Source of the DNA: JAJFUI01 sp963754135
GTDB taxonomy: Bacteria; Planctomycetota; Planctomycetia; Pirellulales; Thermoguttaceae
DNA length: 64,000 bases
Assembly: GCA_963754135.1 (NCBI GenBank)
Contig: CAVWEY010000001.1
Coordinates: 1 to 64,000, forward strand
Direction of reading: 5' to 3'
In this document: positions 17,687 to 26,067 of the stretch, piece after piece
Numbering within the stretch: position 1 is the stretch's first letter
Layout of the letters: each line of letters starts with the position of its first letter
Notes under the pieces: generated by a model
The model's database searches: none
What the model was told of the DNA's origin: nothing
The model's input: the letters and a program-made list of their open reading frames with translations, nothing else
Translations under genes and position numbers: made by a program

Positions 17687-19162
17687 ATGAACAGTAATTG
17701 CGACATCGGACTGATCGGACTGGCCGTGATGGGCGAGAACCTGGCTCTGAATATCGAGAGCCGGGGCTTCAAGATCGCGGTCTATAACCGCACCGTGAGC
17801 AAAGTCGACGACCTGCTGGCCGGGCGGGCCAAGGGAAAGAACTTCGTCGGCTGTCATTCGCTCGAGGAACTGGTCGGCAGCCTCGCCGTGCCGCGGAAGG
17901 TGATGCTGATGGTCAAGGCCGGGCCGGCGGTGGATGAGTTTATCGAGAAGCTCATTCCGCTCTTGCAGCCCGGCGACGTGATTATCGACGGCGGCAACAC
18001 GCTCTTCAGCGAAACCGAACGGCGCACGAAGTACGTCGAGTCGAAGGGGCTGCTCTACATCGGCACCGGAGTGTCCGGCGGCGAGGAAGGGGCCTTGAAG
18101 GGCCCGAGCATGATGCCCGGCGGAAGCGAGGCCGCCTGGCCGTTGGTAAAACCGATCTTTCAGGCCATTGCGGCCAAGGTCGGCCCGAACGGCGACATCC
18201 CCTGTTGCGAATGGGTCGGACCGCGCGGGGCGGGCCATTACGTCAAAATGGTCCACAACGGCATCGAGTACGGCGACATGCAGTTGATCTGCGAGGCCTA
18301 TTGGATGCTCAAGACGGCCGCCGGACTCACGAACGACGAACTGTACGACGTGTTCCAGAAGTGGCACGAGGGGGAGCTGAGCAGCTACCTGATCGAGATC
18401 ACCCGCGACATCTTTAGCGTCAAAGACGTGGGGCAGGTTGGTAACCTGCCTGGGCAGGTTGACAACCTGCCCCACTATCTGGTGGACATGATCCTCGACA
18501 CGGCCGGGGCGAAGGGGACCGGCAAGTGGATGAGCCAGTTGGCGCTCGACTTGGGCGTGCCGAGCACGCTCGTGACAGAGGCGGTCTACGCCCGGTGCCT
18601 GTCGGCGATGAAGGACGCGCGGGTGCGGGCGAGCAAAGTGCTCCGCGGCCCGACGGCCAAGTTCCGTGGCGACCGGGCGAAGTTCATCGAGCAGGTCCGC
18701 CAGGCCCTCTACGCCTCGAAGATTTGCAGCTACGCCCAGGGCTACGTGCAACTCCAAGCCGCGGCGAAGGAATACAACTGGCTGCTCAAGTTCGGCGAGA
18801 TCGCGCTGTTGTGGCGGGGCGGCTGCATCATCCGGGCCGTGTTCCTGGAGCGGATCAAAGAGGCGTTCGATGCGAAGAAGCCGCCGGAAAACCTGCTCTT
18901 GGCCCCGTACTTCAAGACGGCCGTGCGCAAGGCCCAGACCTCGTGGCGGAACGTGGTCACCACGGCCGTGCGGCTGGGGATTCCGACGCCGGGGTTCAGC
19001 TCCGCGTTGGCCTATTACGACGGCTATCGGTCTGAACGGCTGCCGGCCAACCTCTTGCAGGCCCAGCGGGACTACTTCGGCGCGCATACCTACAATCGCA
19101 TCGACCGCGAGGGGATATTTCATAGCGATTGGCTGCGGCTGCGGAAAGAACCGCCGCAATAG
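17687..19162 (+). CDS. gnd: 6-phosphogluconate dehydrogenase, decarboxylating, with an in-frame repeat insertion
   Basis: A 491-residue enzyme converting 6-phosphogluconate to ribulose 5-phosphate with CO2 and NADPH. It shows the Rossmann loop IGLAVMGENLALNIESRG, IIDGGNTLFSET, the substrate loop GVSGGEEGALKGPSMMPGG, and the catalytic lysine region GAGHYVKMVHNGIEYGDMQ. A stretch of ~15 residues (VGQVGNLPGQVDNLPHY) near residue 250 is not part of the family. It is encoded by two palindromic repeats and sits in a loop before LVDMILDTAG. The rest is full length. It belongs with zwf at 20056. Confidence 0.95.
   Translation: MNSNCDIGLIGLAVMGENLALNIESRGFKIAVYNRTVSKVDDLLAGRAKGKNFVGCHSLEELVGSLAVPRKVMLMVKAGPAVDEFIEKLIPLLQPGDVIIDGGNTLFSETERRTKYVESKGLLYIGTGVSGGEEGALKGPSMMPGGSEAAWPLVKPIFQAIAAKVGPNGDIPCCEWVGPRGAGHYVKMVHNGIEYGDMQLICEAYWMLKTAAGLTNDELYDVFQKWHEGELSSYLIEITRDIFSVKDVGQVGNLPGQVDNLPHYLVDMILDTAGAKGTGKWMSQLALDLGVPSTLVTEAVYARCLSAMKDARVRASKVLRGPTAKFRGDRAKFIEQVRQALYASKICSYAQGYVQLQAAAKEYNWLLKFGEIALLWRGGCIIRAVFLERIKEAFDAKKPPENLLLAPYFKTAVRKAQTSWRNVVTTAVRLGIPTPGFSSALAYYDGYRSERLPANLLQAQRDYFGAHTYNRIDREGIFHSDWLRLRKEPPQ
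18429..18473. repeat. tandem palindromic gcaggttgacaacctgc repeats inside gnd
   Basis: Two adjacent palindromes (ggcaggttggtaacctgcc and ggcaggttgacaacctgcc) lie in frame in gnd. They encode QVGNLP and QVDNLP. Same family as 14283-14304. Confidence 0.9.
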
Positions 19163-19253
19163 GAAGACGGGAAGCGACAGCATGAGGGACTCACGCAAAG
19201 GCGCGAAGGCGCAAAGGAACGAGAGAAGAGAATAGCAAAGGGTGTTGGTTATA

Positions 19254-20033
19254 ATGTCGGACTATCTTGAAGAGCTTTTCGGACTTTCCGGGCAAACCGC
19301 GGTGGTGATCGGCGGGGCGGGCGTGCTGGGCGGGGCGCTGTGCGCGGGTCTGGTTCAGGCCGGCGCTCATGTCATGGTCGCCGATCTCACGGAAGAGGGC
19401 TGCAAGACGCGGATGCAATCGCTGAAGGAGTTGGGCGGCAGGGCCGGCTTCTGCACCGTGGACGTCACTCGCCGGGAGTCGATCGAGAACCTGCTGGCCG
19501 AAAGCCTCAAGCAGACCGGCCGGGCTGACATCCTGGTGAATTGCGCGGGCGTGAACGCCGGCAGCACCTTTTTGGAAGCCACGGAGGCCGATTGGGACCG
19601 CATCTTTTCGATCAACCTCAAGGCCGTGTTCCAGGCGTGCCAGATTTTCGCCCGGCAGATGGTCCAAGCGGGCGGCGGGTCGATCGTCAACATCGGCAGC
19701 GTCACGTCGCACCTGCCGTTGTCGCGGGTGTTCGCCTATGCGGCCTCGAAGGCGGGCGTCTTGAACCTGACGCGGAACATCGCGCAGGAGTTCGGCAGCA
19801 AAGGCGTCCGTGCCAACGTGATCTGCCCCGGCTTCTTCCCCGCCGAGCAGAACCGCAAGCTGCTCGACCATGAGCGGATCGACAACATCATGCGGCACAC
19901 GCCCATGCACCGCTTCGGCGAGCCGGAGGAGCTGATCGGGGCGCTGTTGCTGCTGGTTTCGCCGAAGGCGGGGAGTTTTATGACCGGGGCCGCGATCAAC
20001 GTCGACGGCGGCTTCACCGCCGCGTGGTTTTGA
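19254..20033 (+). CDS. short-chain dehydrogenase/reductase
   Basis: A 259-residue classical SDR. It has the cofactor loop VVIGGAGVLGGALC, the NCAG motif in ILVNCAGVNAGS, the catalytic Ser in IGSVTSH and the active-site YAASK. The C-terminal INVDGGFTAAWF is also typical. The sequence resembles the gluconate 5-dehydrogenase and D-mannonate oxidoreductase group, but the substrate cannot be fixed. It lies between gnd and zwf, so a hexonate or sugar acid is plausible. ATG 19254 was preferred over a GTG four codons upstream. Confidence 0.9.
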   Translation: MSDYLEELFGLSGQTAVVIGGAGVLGGALCAGLVQAGAHVMVADLTEEGCKTRMQSLKELGGRAGFCTVDVTRRESIENLLAESLKQTGRADILVNCAGVNAGSTFLEATEADWDRIFSINLKAVFQACQIFARQMVQAGGGSIVNIGSVTSHLPLSRVFAYAASKAGVLNLTRNIAQEFGSKGVRANVICPGFFPAEQNRKLLDHERIDNIMRHTPMHRFGEPEELIGALLLLVSPKAGSFMTGAAINVDGGFTAAWF

Positions 20034-20055
20034 CTTGTGAAAGGGAGCGACGCAC

Positions 20056-21509
20056 ATGGCCCACACGATCGTCATCTTCGGCGCCTCCGGCGATTTGACC
20101 AGCCGGAAGCTGATCCCGGCCCTCTACGAGTTGCACCGCAAGAAGCGGCTGCCGGCGGACCTGCGGATCGTCGGCTTTTCGCGGACCAAGCTGAGCCATG
20201 ACGCCTGGCGGGAGAAGCTCGCCGCGAGCACCGCGGAGTTCGTCGGCAAGAGTTTCGACACGGCGGCATGGCGGGCGTTCGCCCCTTCGGTCTATTACCA
20301 ACCCGGCGACGTGGGCAACCCGGCCGATTTCCCGCCGCTGGCCGATTTTCTGACGGAACTGGAGGGCCGGCAAGAGGCCACGCGGGTCTATCACCTCTCC
20401 ATCGCGCCGCAGCTCTACGCGCCGGTCATTGCGCAGCTCGGCGCGGCGGGGCTGGCGCGGAGGACCGGGGGCCGCGCCGCGTGGTGATCGAAAAACCCTT
20501 CGGCACCGACCTCGACTCCGCCCGGCTGCTGAACCAGCAGGTCCACGAAGTTTTCGCCGAGCACCAGGTCTACCGCATCGACCATTACCTGGGCAAGGAG
20601 ACGGTGCAGAACGTGCTGGTGCTGCGGTTCGCCAACGCCGTCTTCGAGCCGATCTGGAACCGCAACTACATCGAGCACGTGCAGATCACGGCGGCCGAGG
20701 ACCTCACGGTGGGCCATCGCGCGGCGTACTACGATTCGGTGGGCATTTTGCGGGACATGTTCCAGAGCCACCTGCTGCAACTGATGACCTTTACGGCCAT
20801 GGAGGCCCCCGCCCGCTTCGAGGCCGAGGCGGTGCGCGACGAGAAGGTGAAGGTCCTCCGCTCGATCCGGACGATGAAGCCCCAGGACGTGTTCACCGAC
20901 ACGGTTCGCGCCCAGTACCGCAAGTACCGGGACGAGCCGGGCGTGCCGGCCGACAGCCAGACGGCCACCTTCGGCGCGGTCAAGCTGCACGTCGAGAACT
21001 GGCGATGGCAGGGCGTTCCTTTCTTGCTCCGCAGCGGGAAGGCCATGTCCTGCCGCACCACCCAGATCGTGATCCAGTTCCGCCAGGCCCCGCACATGAT
21101 GTTCGAGGGCGGGCCGCGGGGGGCGTTCGAGTCGAACCGGCTGGTAATCCAGGTGCAGCCGGCCGAAGGAATCCAATTGCACTTCCAGACCAAGGTGCCC
21201 GACGCCGGCATGAAGCTGCGGCTGACCGAACTGGGCTTCAACTTCCGGGACAAGTTCGCCGCCGCCATGCCCGAAGCCTACGAGCGGCTGTTGTTGGACG
21301 TGATGCACGGGGACGCGAGTTTGTTTTCGCGGGCCGACGAGGTCGAGCTGGCCTGGTCGATCATCGACCCGATCCAGCGCGGCTGGGAGCAGTCCGGCCT
21401 GCCGCCGCTGGCGCTGTACGAGGCGGGCGGCTGGGGCCCGCCCAACGCCGTCGAATGGATGTGCCGCCAGTACCGCGAGTGGTTCGACGCCTGCCCGGTG
21501 CTGAAATAG
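20056..21509 (+). CDS. zwf: glucose-6-phosphate 1-dehydrogenase, frameshifted
   Basis: Catalyses glucose 6-phosphate plus NADP to 6-phosphogluconolactone. The N-terminal frame begins with the cofactor motif VIFGASGDLTSRKLIPAL. The rest is in a different frame, with VVIEKPFGTDLDSA, the active-site RIDHYLGKETVQN, NIYIEH-type substrate residues and a normal C-terminus. The switch falls within 20450-20485 (ggcggggctggcgcgg). One base there restores an enzyme of about 483 residues, normal for the family. It is unlikely that a housekeeping gene with so little other decay is truly dead. Confidence 0.93.
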
Positions 21510-21511
21510 GG

Positions 21512-22549
21512 ATGAACGAACTCCGCCTCGGCCCAATCTTGATTGGCTTCCCCGTCGTGCAGGCGGCGCTGAGCGGCTATAGCGACTGGCCGATGCGGGT
21601 GATCGCGCGGCGGCTGGGCGCGGCCTACACCGTCTGCGAAGTGATGCTCGACCGGTTCATCCTCAACGTGACCAAAGGGAAGAAGGCGAAACGGTTCCTC
21701 CACGTCACGGACGAGGAGCATCCCTGCGGCGCACAGTTGATGGGGGCCGTGCCCGAGGAGTTCCCGCCGGCGGCGCTGAAGCTCGTCGAGGCCGGTTTCG
21801 ACGTGATCGACCTAAACCTCGCCTGCCCGGTGAAGAAGGTGCTGGGGCGGTGCCGCGGCGGCTTCCTGCTGAGCGACCCGGAAACGGCGCTCCAGATTGT
21901 CGTGCGGGTCCGCGACGCCCTGCCGCCGGGCGTGCCGCTGACGGTCAAGATGCGCCGCGGCATGGACTTGAGCCCGCAAAGCCGGGAGCGGTTCTTCACC
22001 ATCTTCGACGGGACCTTCCGCCTCGGCGCGGCCGCGGTCACGGTCCACGGCCGCACGGTCCGGCAGCGCTACGAGGGCACAAGTTCCCGCGAGTTTCTCC
22101 GCGAGGTGAAAAAGCACGCCGGAGAGCAGACGGTGTTGGGGAGCGGCGACCTGTTTACCGCCCGCGACTGCCTCGACATGCTCCGGGAGACCGGCATGGA
22201 CGGCGTTTCCGTGGCCCGCGGCGCGATCGGCAACCCGTGGATATTCCAGCAGGCCCGGGCGTTGGCCGAGGGCATCACGTTGCCGCCGCCAACGCTATAT
22301 CAGCAGCGGGACGTGATTGCCGAGCACTACCGGCTCTCCGAGCAGATTTACGGCCCCGGCCGTTGCTGCCGGGTGATGCGGAAGTTCGGTATCAAGTACG
22401 CCCGGCTGCACCCGCACTACAAGGAGGTCCGCGACGCCTTCGTGGCGGTCACGGCGCCGGCCCACTGGCGGGCCGCGCTGGACCGCTGGTACGCCGAGGA
22501 CCTGCCCGGCGTCGATCCCCCGCCGCCGACGGAAGGGTACTACACTTGA
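21512..22549 (+). CDS. tRNA-dihydrouridine synthase
   Basis: A 345-residue flavoenzyme that reduces uridine to dihydrouridine in tRNA. It has the FMN-binding N-terminus (QAALSGYSDWPMRVIARRL), FDVIDLNLACPVKK with the catalytic cysteine, VKMRRGMDL, the conserved AVTVHGRTVRQRYEG, and the flavin-phosphate site GSGDLFTARDC. The end carries the helical tRNA-binding domain. The cysteine and the lysine that binds phosphate are both there. It starts 2 bases after zwf. Which uridine it modifies cannot be told. Confidence 0.93.
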   Translation: MNELRLGPILIGFPVVQAALSGYSDWPMRVIARRLGAAYTVCEVMLDRFILNVTKGKKAKRFLHVTDEEHPCGAQLMGAVPEEFPPAALKLVEAGFDVIDLNLACPVKKVLGRCRGGFLLSDPETALQIVVRVRDALPPGVPLTVKMRRGMDLSPQSRERFFTIFDGTFRLGAAAVTVHGRTVRQRYEGTSSREFLREVKKHAGEQTVLGSGDLFTARDCLDMLRETGMDGVSVARGAIGNPWIFQQARALAEGITLPPPTLYQQRDVIAEHYRLSEQIYGPGRCCRVMRKFGIKYARLHPHYKEVRDAFVAVTAPAHWRAALDRWYAEDLPGVDPPPPTEGYYT

Positions 22550-22557
22550 GAATCATA

Positions 22558-22614
22558 TGGCACAGCCGCCCCCGGCTGTGCAGGGATCATTCACAGCCGA
22601 GGGCGGCTGTGCCA
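22558..22614. repeat. inverted repeat between convergent genes
   Basis: tggcacagccgccc (22558-22571) pairs with gggcggctgtgcca (22601-22614). A second small palindrome of the same sequence (ccggctgtg) is in the loop. It sits between the stops of the convergent dihydrouridine synthase and hydrolase genes, so it could serve as a two-way terminator. Confidence 0.85.
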
Positions 22615-22626
22615 CACATGGGCACG

Positions 22627-23793
22627 TCAATCCGTCGTCATGAACTCCCGGATGTCGCTCAGCACGGCGTCCTGTTGCGAGAACAGCAGCCAGTGGTCTT
22701 CGTTGTCATAGACCTTCAGCCGGACGTTGCACCCGAGCCGTTTGAGCGACGCAACCGTTCCCTCGACGAAACTCCGCGGTATCCGCTCCTCGCTGCCGCC
22801 GTGCAGGAAGAGAATCTTGCGGTTCCGGGCACCCGTTGAGAAGCCCTTCGTGAAGAACAACTCGTCTTCGGTCACCGGCGAGAGGTAGATGAGGCCCTTG
22901 AAAAGCCTCGGCTCCTTGATCGCCGCCCGGGTGACGCCCATCGCGCCGTTCGAGTAGCCCATCAGATAAAGCCGCTTGGGGTCCAGCGGGAGCGTGGCGA
23001 GCGCTTCGTGAACGACGTTGACGACGAATTCCGCGCCTTCCGCCGTGTCCCAGTTGCCGAAGCCGAAAGTGGGAGCGATCACGGCGAAGTTCGACTGCCG
23101 CGACAACTTCGACAGCACCCAGAGACACGACTTGACGTTGCCTCCCAGGCCGTGCAGGAAGACCAGGCAAGGAACCCGCCGGCCGCCGGCCGTTTCCGGC
23201 AGGACAACGTAGTAATGGCCCGTGCGGCACCCCAGGTGGAACAGGTCGCGGTAGGCCATCCCCATCACGGACCCTAGCCGATGAAAGTCGACGTCCCGGT
23301 CCATTTCGTCGTAGGTTGGGAGGACGAGCGACCGCATCCGGGCGGCTTCGGCCGCGGACACGGAGGGCTCGGCGAGCGGCAGCAGGCACATGCCGACGCG
23401 GACTTGGTCGCCCTCCGGGATGACGTTCCAAGGCGAGTAGCGGGGAAATGTCCCCCGCCCGCCGAGAAAGCAGTTCCGCACGTGGGCGTCGGCTCTTCCG
23501 CCGCTCGGGGCGAGGATCATGGGCACGGCGTAGAGCAGCAGCCCCAGCGGCAAGAGGATGCCATAGAAGGGACGACGTATCCGCAGAAACCATTGCCGGT
23601 TCCAATAGCCAACCGAGCACAAGAGGACGCTGCCGAGGATCACGCCGCTCAGGCCGACGCTTCTTGCCGCCAGTGTCGCGCCCAAAACGAGATAGAGCAG
23701 CCCGCAGAGAATCAGGCTGACGATCGGCACGCCGGCCGCAATCCGTAGCAGGCCGATAAGCACCCGTTTCAATGTCTTCTTCAACGGCGGCAT
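22627..23793 (-). CDS. membrane-anchored alpha/beta hydrolase
   Basis: A 388-residue protein. Residues ~10-100 form three hydrophobic segments. A hydrolase domain follows with CLVFLHGLGGNVKSCL as oxyanion region, the nucleophile elbow LMGYSNGAMGVT (G-x-S-x-G) and the catalytic histidine in NEDHWLLFS. The start at ATG 23793 was chosen because MPPLKKTLKRVLIGLL is a natural membrane entry. It overlaps the 3' end of queG by 13 bases. The domain is like dienelactone hydrolases and esterases. The substrate is unknown. Confidence 0.85.
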   Translation of the reverse strand: MPPLKKTLKRVLIGLLRIAAGVPIVSLILCGLLYLVLGATLAARSVGLSGVILGSVLLCSVGYWNRQWFLRIRRPFYGILLPLGLLLYAVPMILAPSGGRADAHVRNCFLGGRGTFPRYSPWNVIPEGDQVRVGMCLLPLAEPSVSAAEAARMRSLVLPTYDEMDRDVDFHRLGSVMGMAYRDLFHLGCRTGHYYVVLPETAGGRRVPCLVFLHGLGGNVKSCLWVLSKLSRQSNFAVIAPTFGFGNWDTAEGAEFVVNVVHEALATLPLDPKRLYLMGYSNGAMGVTRAAIKEPRLFKGLIYLSPVTEDELFFTKGFSTGARNRKILFLHGGSEERIPRSFVEGTVASLKRLGCNVRLKVYDNEDHWLLFSQQDAVLSDIREFMTTD

Positions 23794-24765
23794 TTGGCTT
23801 GGTTGCAGGGCACGGTGAGGTGGCGGCCCTCCGCCACAGCGGCGGCGTTCCGCAATATCCCCTCCCACTTCGCCCGCCACAAGGGCGTATGGCGGAAACG
23901 GCGGCGGAAAGCGGCTTCATCCATCGAAAAAAGCTCGGCCAGATCGACCGGATTCATTCTCGGGCCGGGCTGGAAGGCCGGCTCCGCCGTGGATGGAGTG
24001 CCGCGGTTCCAAGGGCAGGCCTCCTGGCAGGCGTCGCAGCCGAAGAGCCGGTCGCCGCTTGCCGGCCGAAACTCCACCGGCAGCGGCCCGCGCAATTCGA
24101 TCGTCAGATAGCTCAGGCACTCTCGCGCGTCAAGGCGATGTGGCACCACGAGCGCCGGTGGGACATGCATCGAGGCACGCCCGGCACGAGCCGCAATGAT
24201 CGGCCGCCGGTTCGTCGTAGTCCAGTTCCGCGGTGGTCAAGAGCGCAGCCAGGAAGAACCAACTGCCGAATTGCTGGTTGATCAACAGGGTGTTCTTGCC
24301 GATCCAGCCGAGGCCGGCCAAGCGGCCGAACTGCCGCTCCAGCAGCGGCGCGGTGTCCACCACCCCGCGCACCCTTGCCGCGGGCGTCAGCCGGCGATGG
24401 AAGTCGGCCAGGTTGTGCAGCCGGCGGCGGATCACCTCGTGGTAGTCCTGGCCCCAGGCGTAGCGCGAGACCCTCGCCAGGCGCGACCGCCGGGCGCGGC
24501 TTTGTATCGGCTCGGCTGGCTCGACAGTGCGATAGTTGGTGCCGAGCATGAGGATGCCCTTGGCGCCGTCGAGCAGTTGGGCCGGATGGCGGCAGGCGTC
24601 CAGCCGCTCAGTAAAATACTGCATCTCCCCCGCATAGCCGGCCGCGACCCACTGCTGAAGGCGGTCAAAATCCGGCGATGCTTGAGCCGGCGTGGCCCCG
24701 GCCAGATCGAACCCCAGCCGCAGCGACTCCTCCTTCAGCGCGGCGGTCAGCGAGGCGGCGTTCAT
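23781..24765 (-). CDS. queG: epoxyqueuosine reductase, frameshifted
   Basis: Last step of queuosine synthesis for tRNA: a cobalamin- and iron-sulfur-dependent reduction. The frame from ATG 24765 contains YAWGQDYHEVIRRRLHNLA, GWIGKNTLLINQQFGSWFFL and CGSCRACLDACPTGA, the first ferredoxin cluster. The second part has LSYLTIELRGPLP and FGCDACQEACPWN, the second cluster, in another frame. The join is at ~24155, where the normal CPTGAL would need one base more. All eight cluster cysteines are preserved. The total would be ~328 residues, as expected for QueG. Confidence 0.93.
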
Positions 24766-24771
24766 CGGCGT

Positions 24772-24864
24772 AATGTAGTCGGCACACTCTGTGTGCCGAC
24801 AGAACTGTCTTTGACGGCGACCGCCCCTTTCCGGTGTCGGCACACGGAATGTGCCGACTACATT
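24772..24864. repeat. inverted repeat upstream of queG
   Basis: aatgtagtcggcaca (24772-24786) and tgtgccgactacatt (24850-24864) are exact reverse complements. Each arm also contains a smaller palindrome tcggcacac-gtgtgccga. It lies between the queG start and the divergent lipoprotein gene. Confidence 0.9.
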
Positions 24865-24927
24865 GATGTGCGGTTCGCAAACGGGTATAATCAACCAGTA
24901 TACTATCCTTGATCGGGAGTCCCTACA

Positions 24928-25134
24928 GTGCGAAACTGGTGCATCGGTTTGCTAGGTTGCCTCATGGCGTTGTCGCTCCTGAGCGGATGCGGACCCGCAT
25001 TGTCGAGAAGCGACCTCGGGACTGTCGTTTTCGAGGTGCCCAAGGTTGCGGGCGCCGAGGAGCCATACCAGATGCCACAGCTCGGTCCCCCCTCGAAAGA
25101 CGATGAGGATGTTGGTTCCGGTGGCCGGCGGTAG
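24928..25134 (+). CDS. small lipoprotein
   Basis: A 68-residue protein from a GTG start with a gggag upstream. The signal peptide ends in the lipobox LLSGC, so Cys21 should be lipidated. The mature part is short, acidic and proline-rich (EEPYQMPQLGPPSKDD) with no recognisable domain. It is followed 102 bases later by a second lipoprotein. Confidence 0.75.
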   Translation: MRNWCIGLLGCLMALSLLSGCGPALSRSDLGTVVFEVPKVAGAEEPYQMPQLGPPSKDDEDVGSGGRR

Positions 25135-25236
25135 GAATCGGATTTCATTCCAGTCTGCGTAACGCCCCCAGACTAACTATTGTTCCTGGAAATCGCCCTG
25201 GACCGGAGCCGCGGAAGTCGCTAATCTGTCGGCCCA

Positions 25237-26067
25237 ATGTACCGCTACTCTGCCCTAAGTCTGGTAGGTCTGCTGCTGACGGGCTGTGTGAGTCAGACCC
25301 CGCGGGACGACCCATTCTTCGGCCGCACGCGGCTCCCGCCGCCGCCGACCGGCTCGGTCACGGGTCGGGCGGCGGATCCTTACTACCAGACCCCGCCGGT
25401 TGTGCAGATGTCTTCTGGGGCTGTGGCCGGTTCGGCGGGGCCGGCGGCAGGAATGCCTTCCGCGGCGCCGGGGCTGTCGGCGGCGACTCCGCCGCCCACG
25501 CCACCGTCGAACTCGCCGTCCTACCGCTACTCGCCGCCCACGGCCGCAACCCCACCCCCGGCGGCGATCCCGGCTGGGTCCGCGTCGCCGCCAGGCATTG
25601 CGCCGAATCTGCTGGCGCCGCGGCCGCTGTCCACGGCTGCGCCGCGGAGTTCCGCCATGCCCGGCTCTGTGCCGGCCGGTCCGCCAGCCGGACCAAGCAC
25701 CCCCTCGACAGTGCCTAACGGCGGATGGAGTTCCCCGGGGCCAGCGACGCCCGCTGCCGCATCACCTCCGGCCGGAGCGCCGCCGCTGGCTCAGCCGGGC
25801 GCGAGGGCGCCGCTGCCGGGTTCCATCCCGGTGACCGTCAGCCGCATCGGTCCTTCCTCCGCCGACCGCAGCCCTCGGCCGGTGGACGACGCGGGCGCCG
25901 GCGCCAGCCTGGCCGAGCGCAAGCCGGCCGCCGGCCCCCTTCCGCCTCGGGCCAACGGCAGCAGCGCCGACGACGTTCCGGAACATCACGGACTTGCCGA
26001 GGTCGCAGTAGCCGCGTACATGCTGAACTTCATCGAGCGCACTTGTCGGGCTTCGCCGCGGGGATGA
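25237..26067 (+). CDS. proline/serine-rich lipoprotein
   Basis: A 276-residue protein with a lipobox LLTGC (Cys17). The long mature region is composed almost entirely of Pro, Ala, Ser and Gly, with short repeats such as PPPTPPSNSP and AGPPAGPSTP, and looks disordered. The last ~35 residues turn acidic and helical (DDVPEHHGLAEVAVAAYML). Its last codon overlaps the start of the SecA-like gene (ATGA), so the two are translationally coupled. No family is recognised. It could be a tethering or cell-envelope protein. Confidence 0.75.
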   Translation: MYRYSALSLVGLLLTGCVSQTPRDDPFFGRTRLPPPPTGSVTGRAADPYYQTPPVVQMSSGAVAGSAGPAAGMPSAAPGLSAATPPPTPPSNSPSYRYSPPTAATPPPAAIPAGSASPPGIAPNLLAPRPLSTAAPRSSAMPGSVPAGPPAGPSTPSTVPNGGWSSPGPATPAAASPPAGAPPLAQPGARAPLPGSIPVTVSRIGPSSADRSPRPVDDAGAGASLAERKPAAGPLPPRANGSSADDVPEHHGLAEVAVAAYMLNFIERTCRASPRG

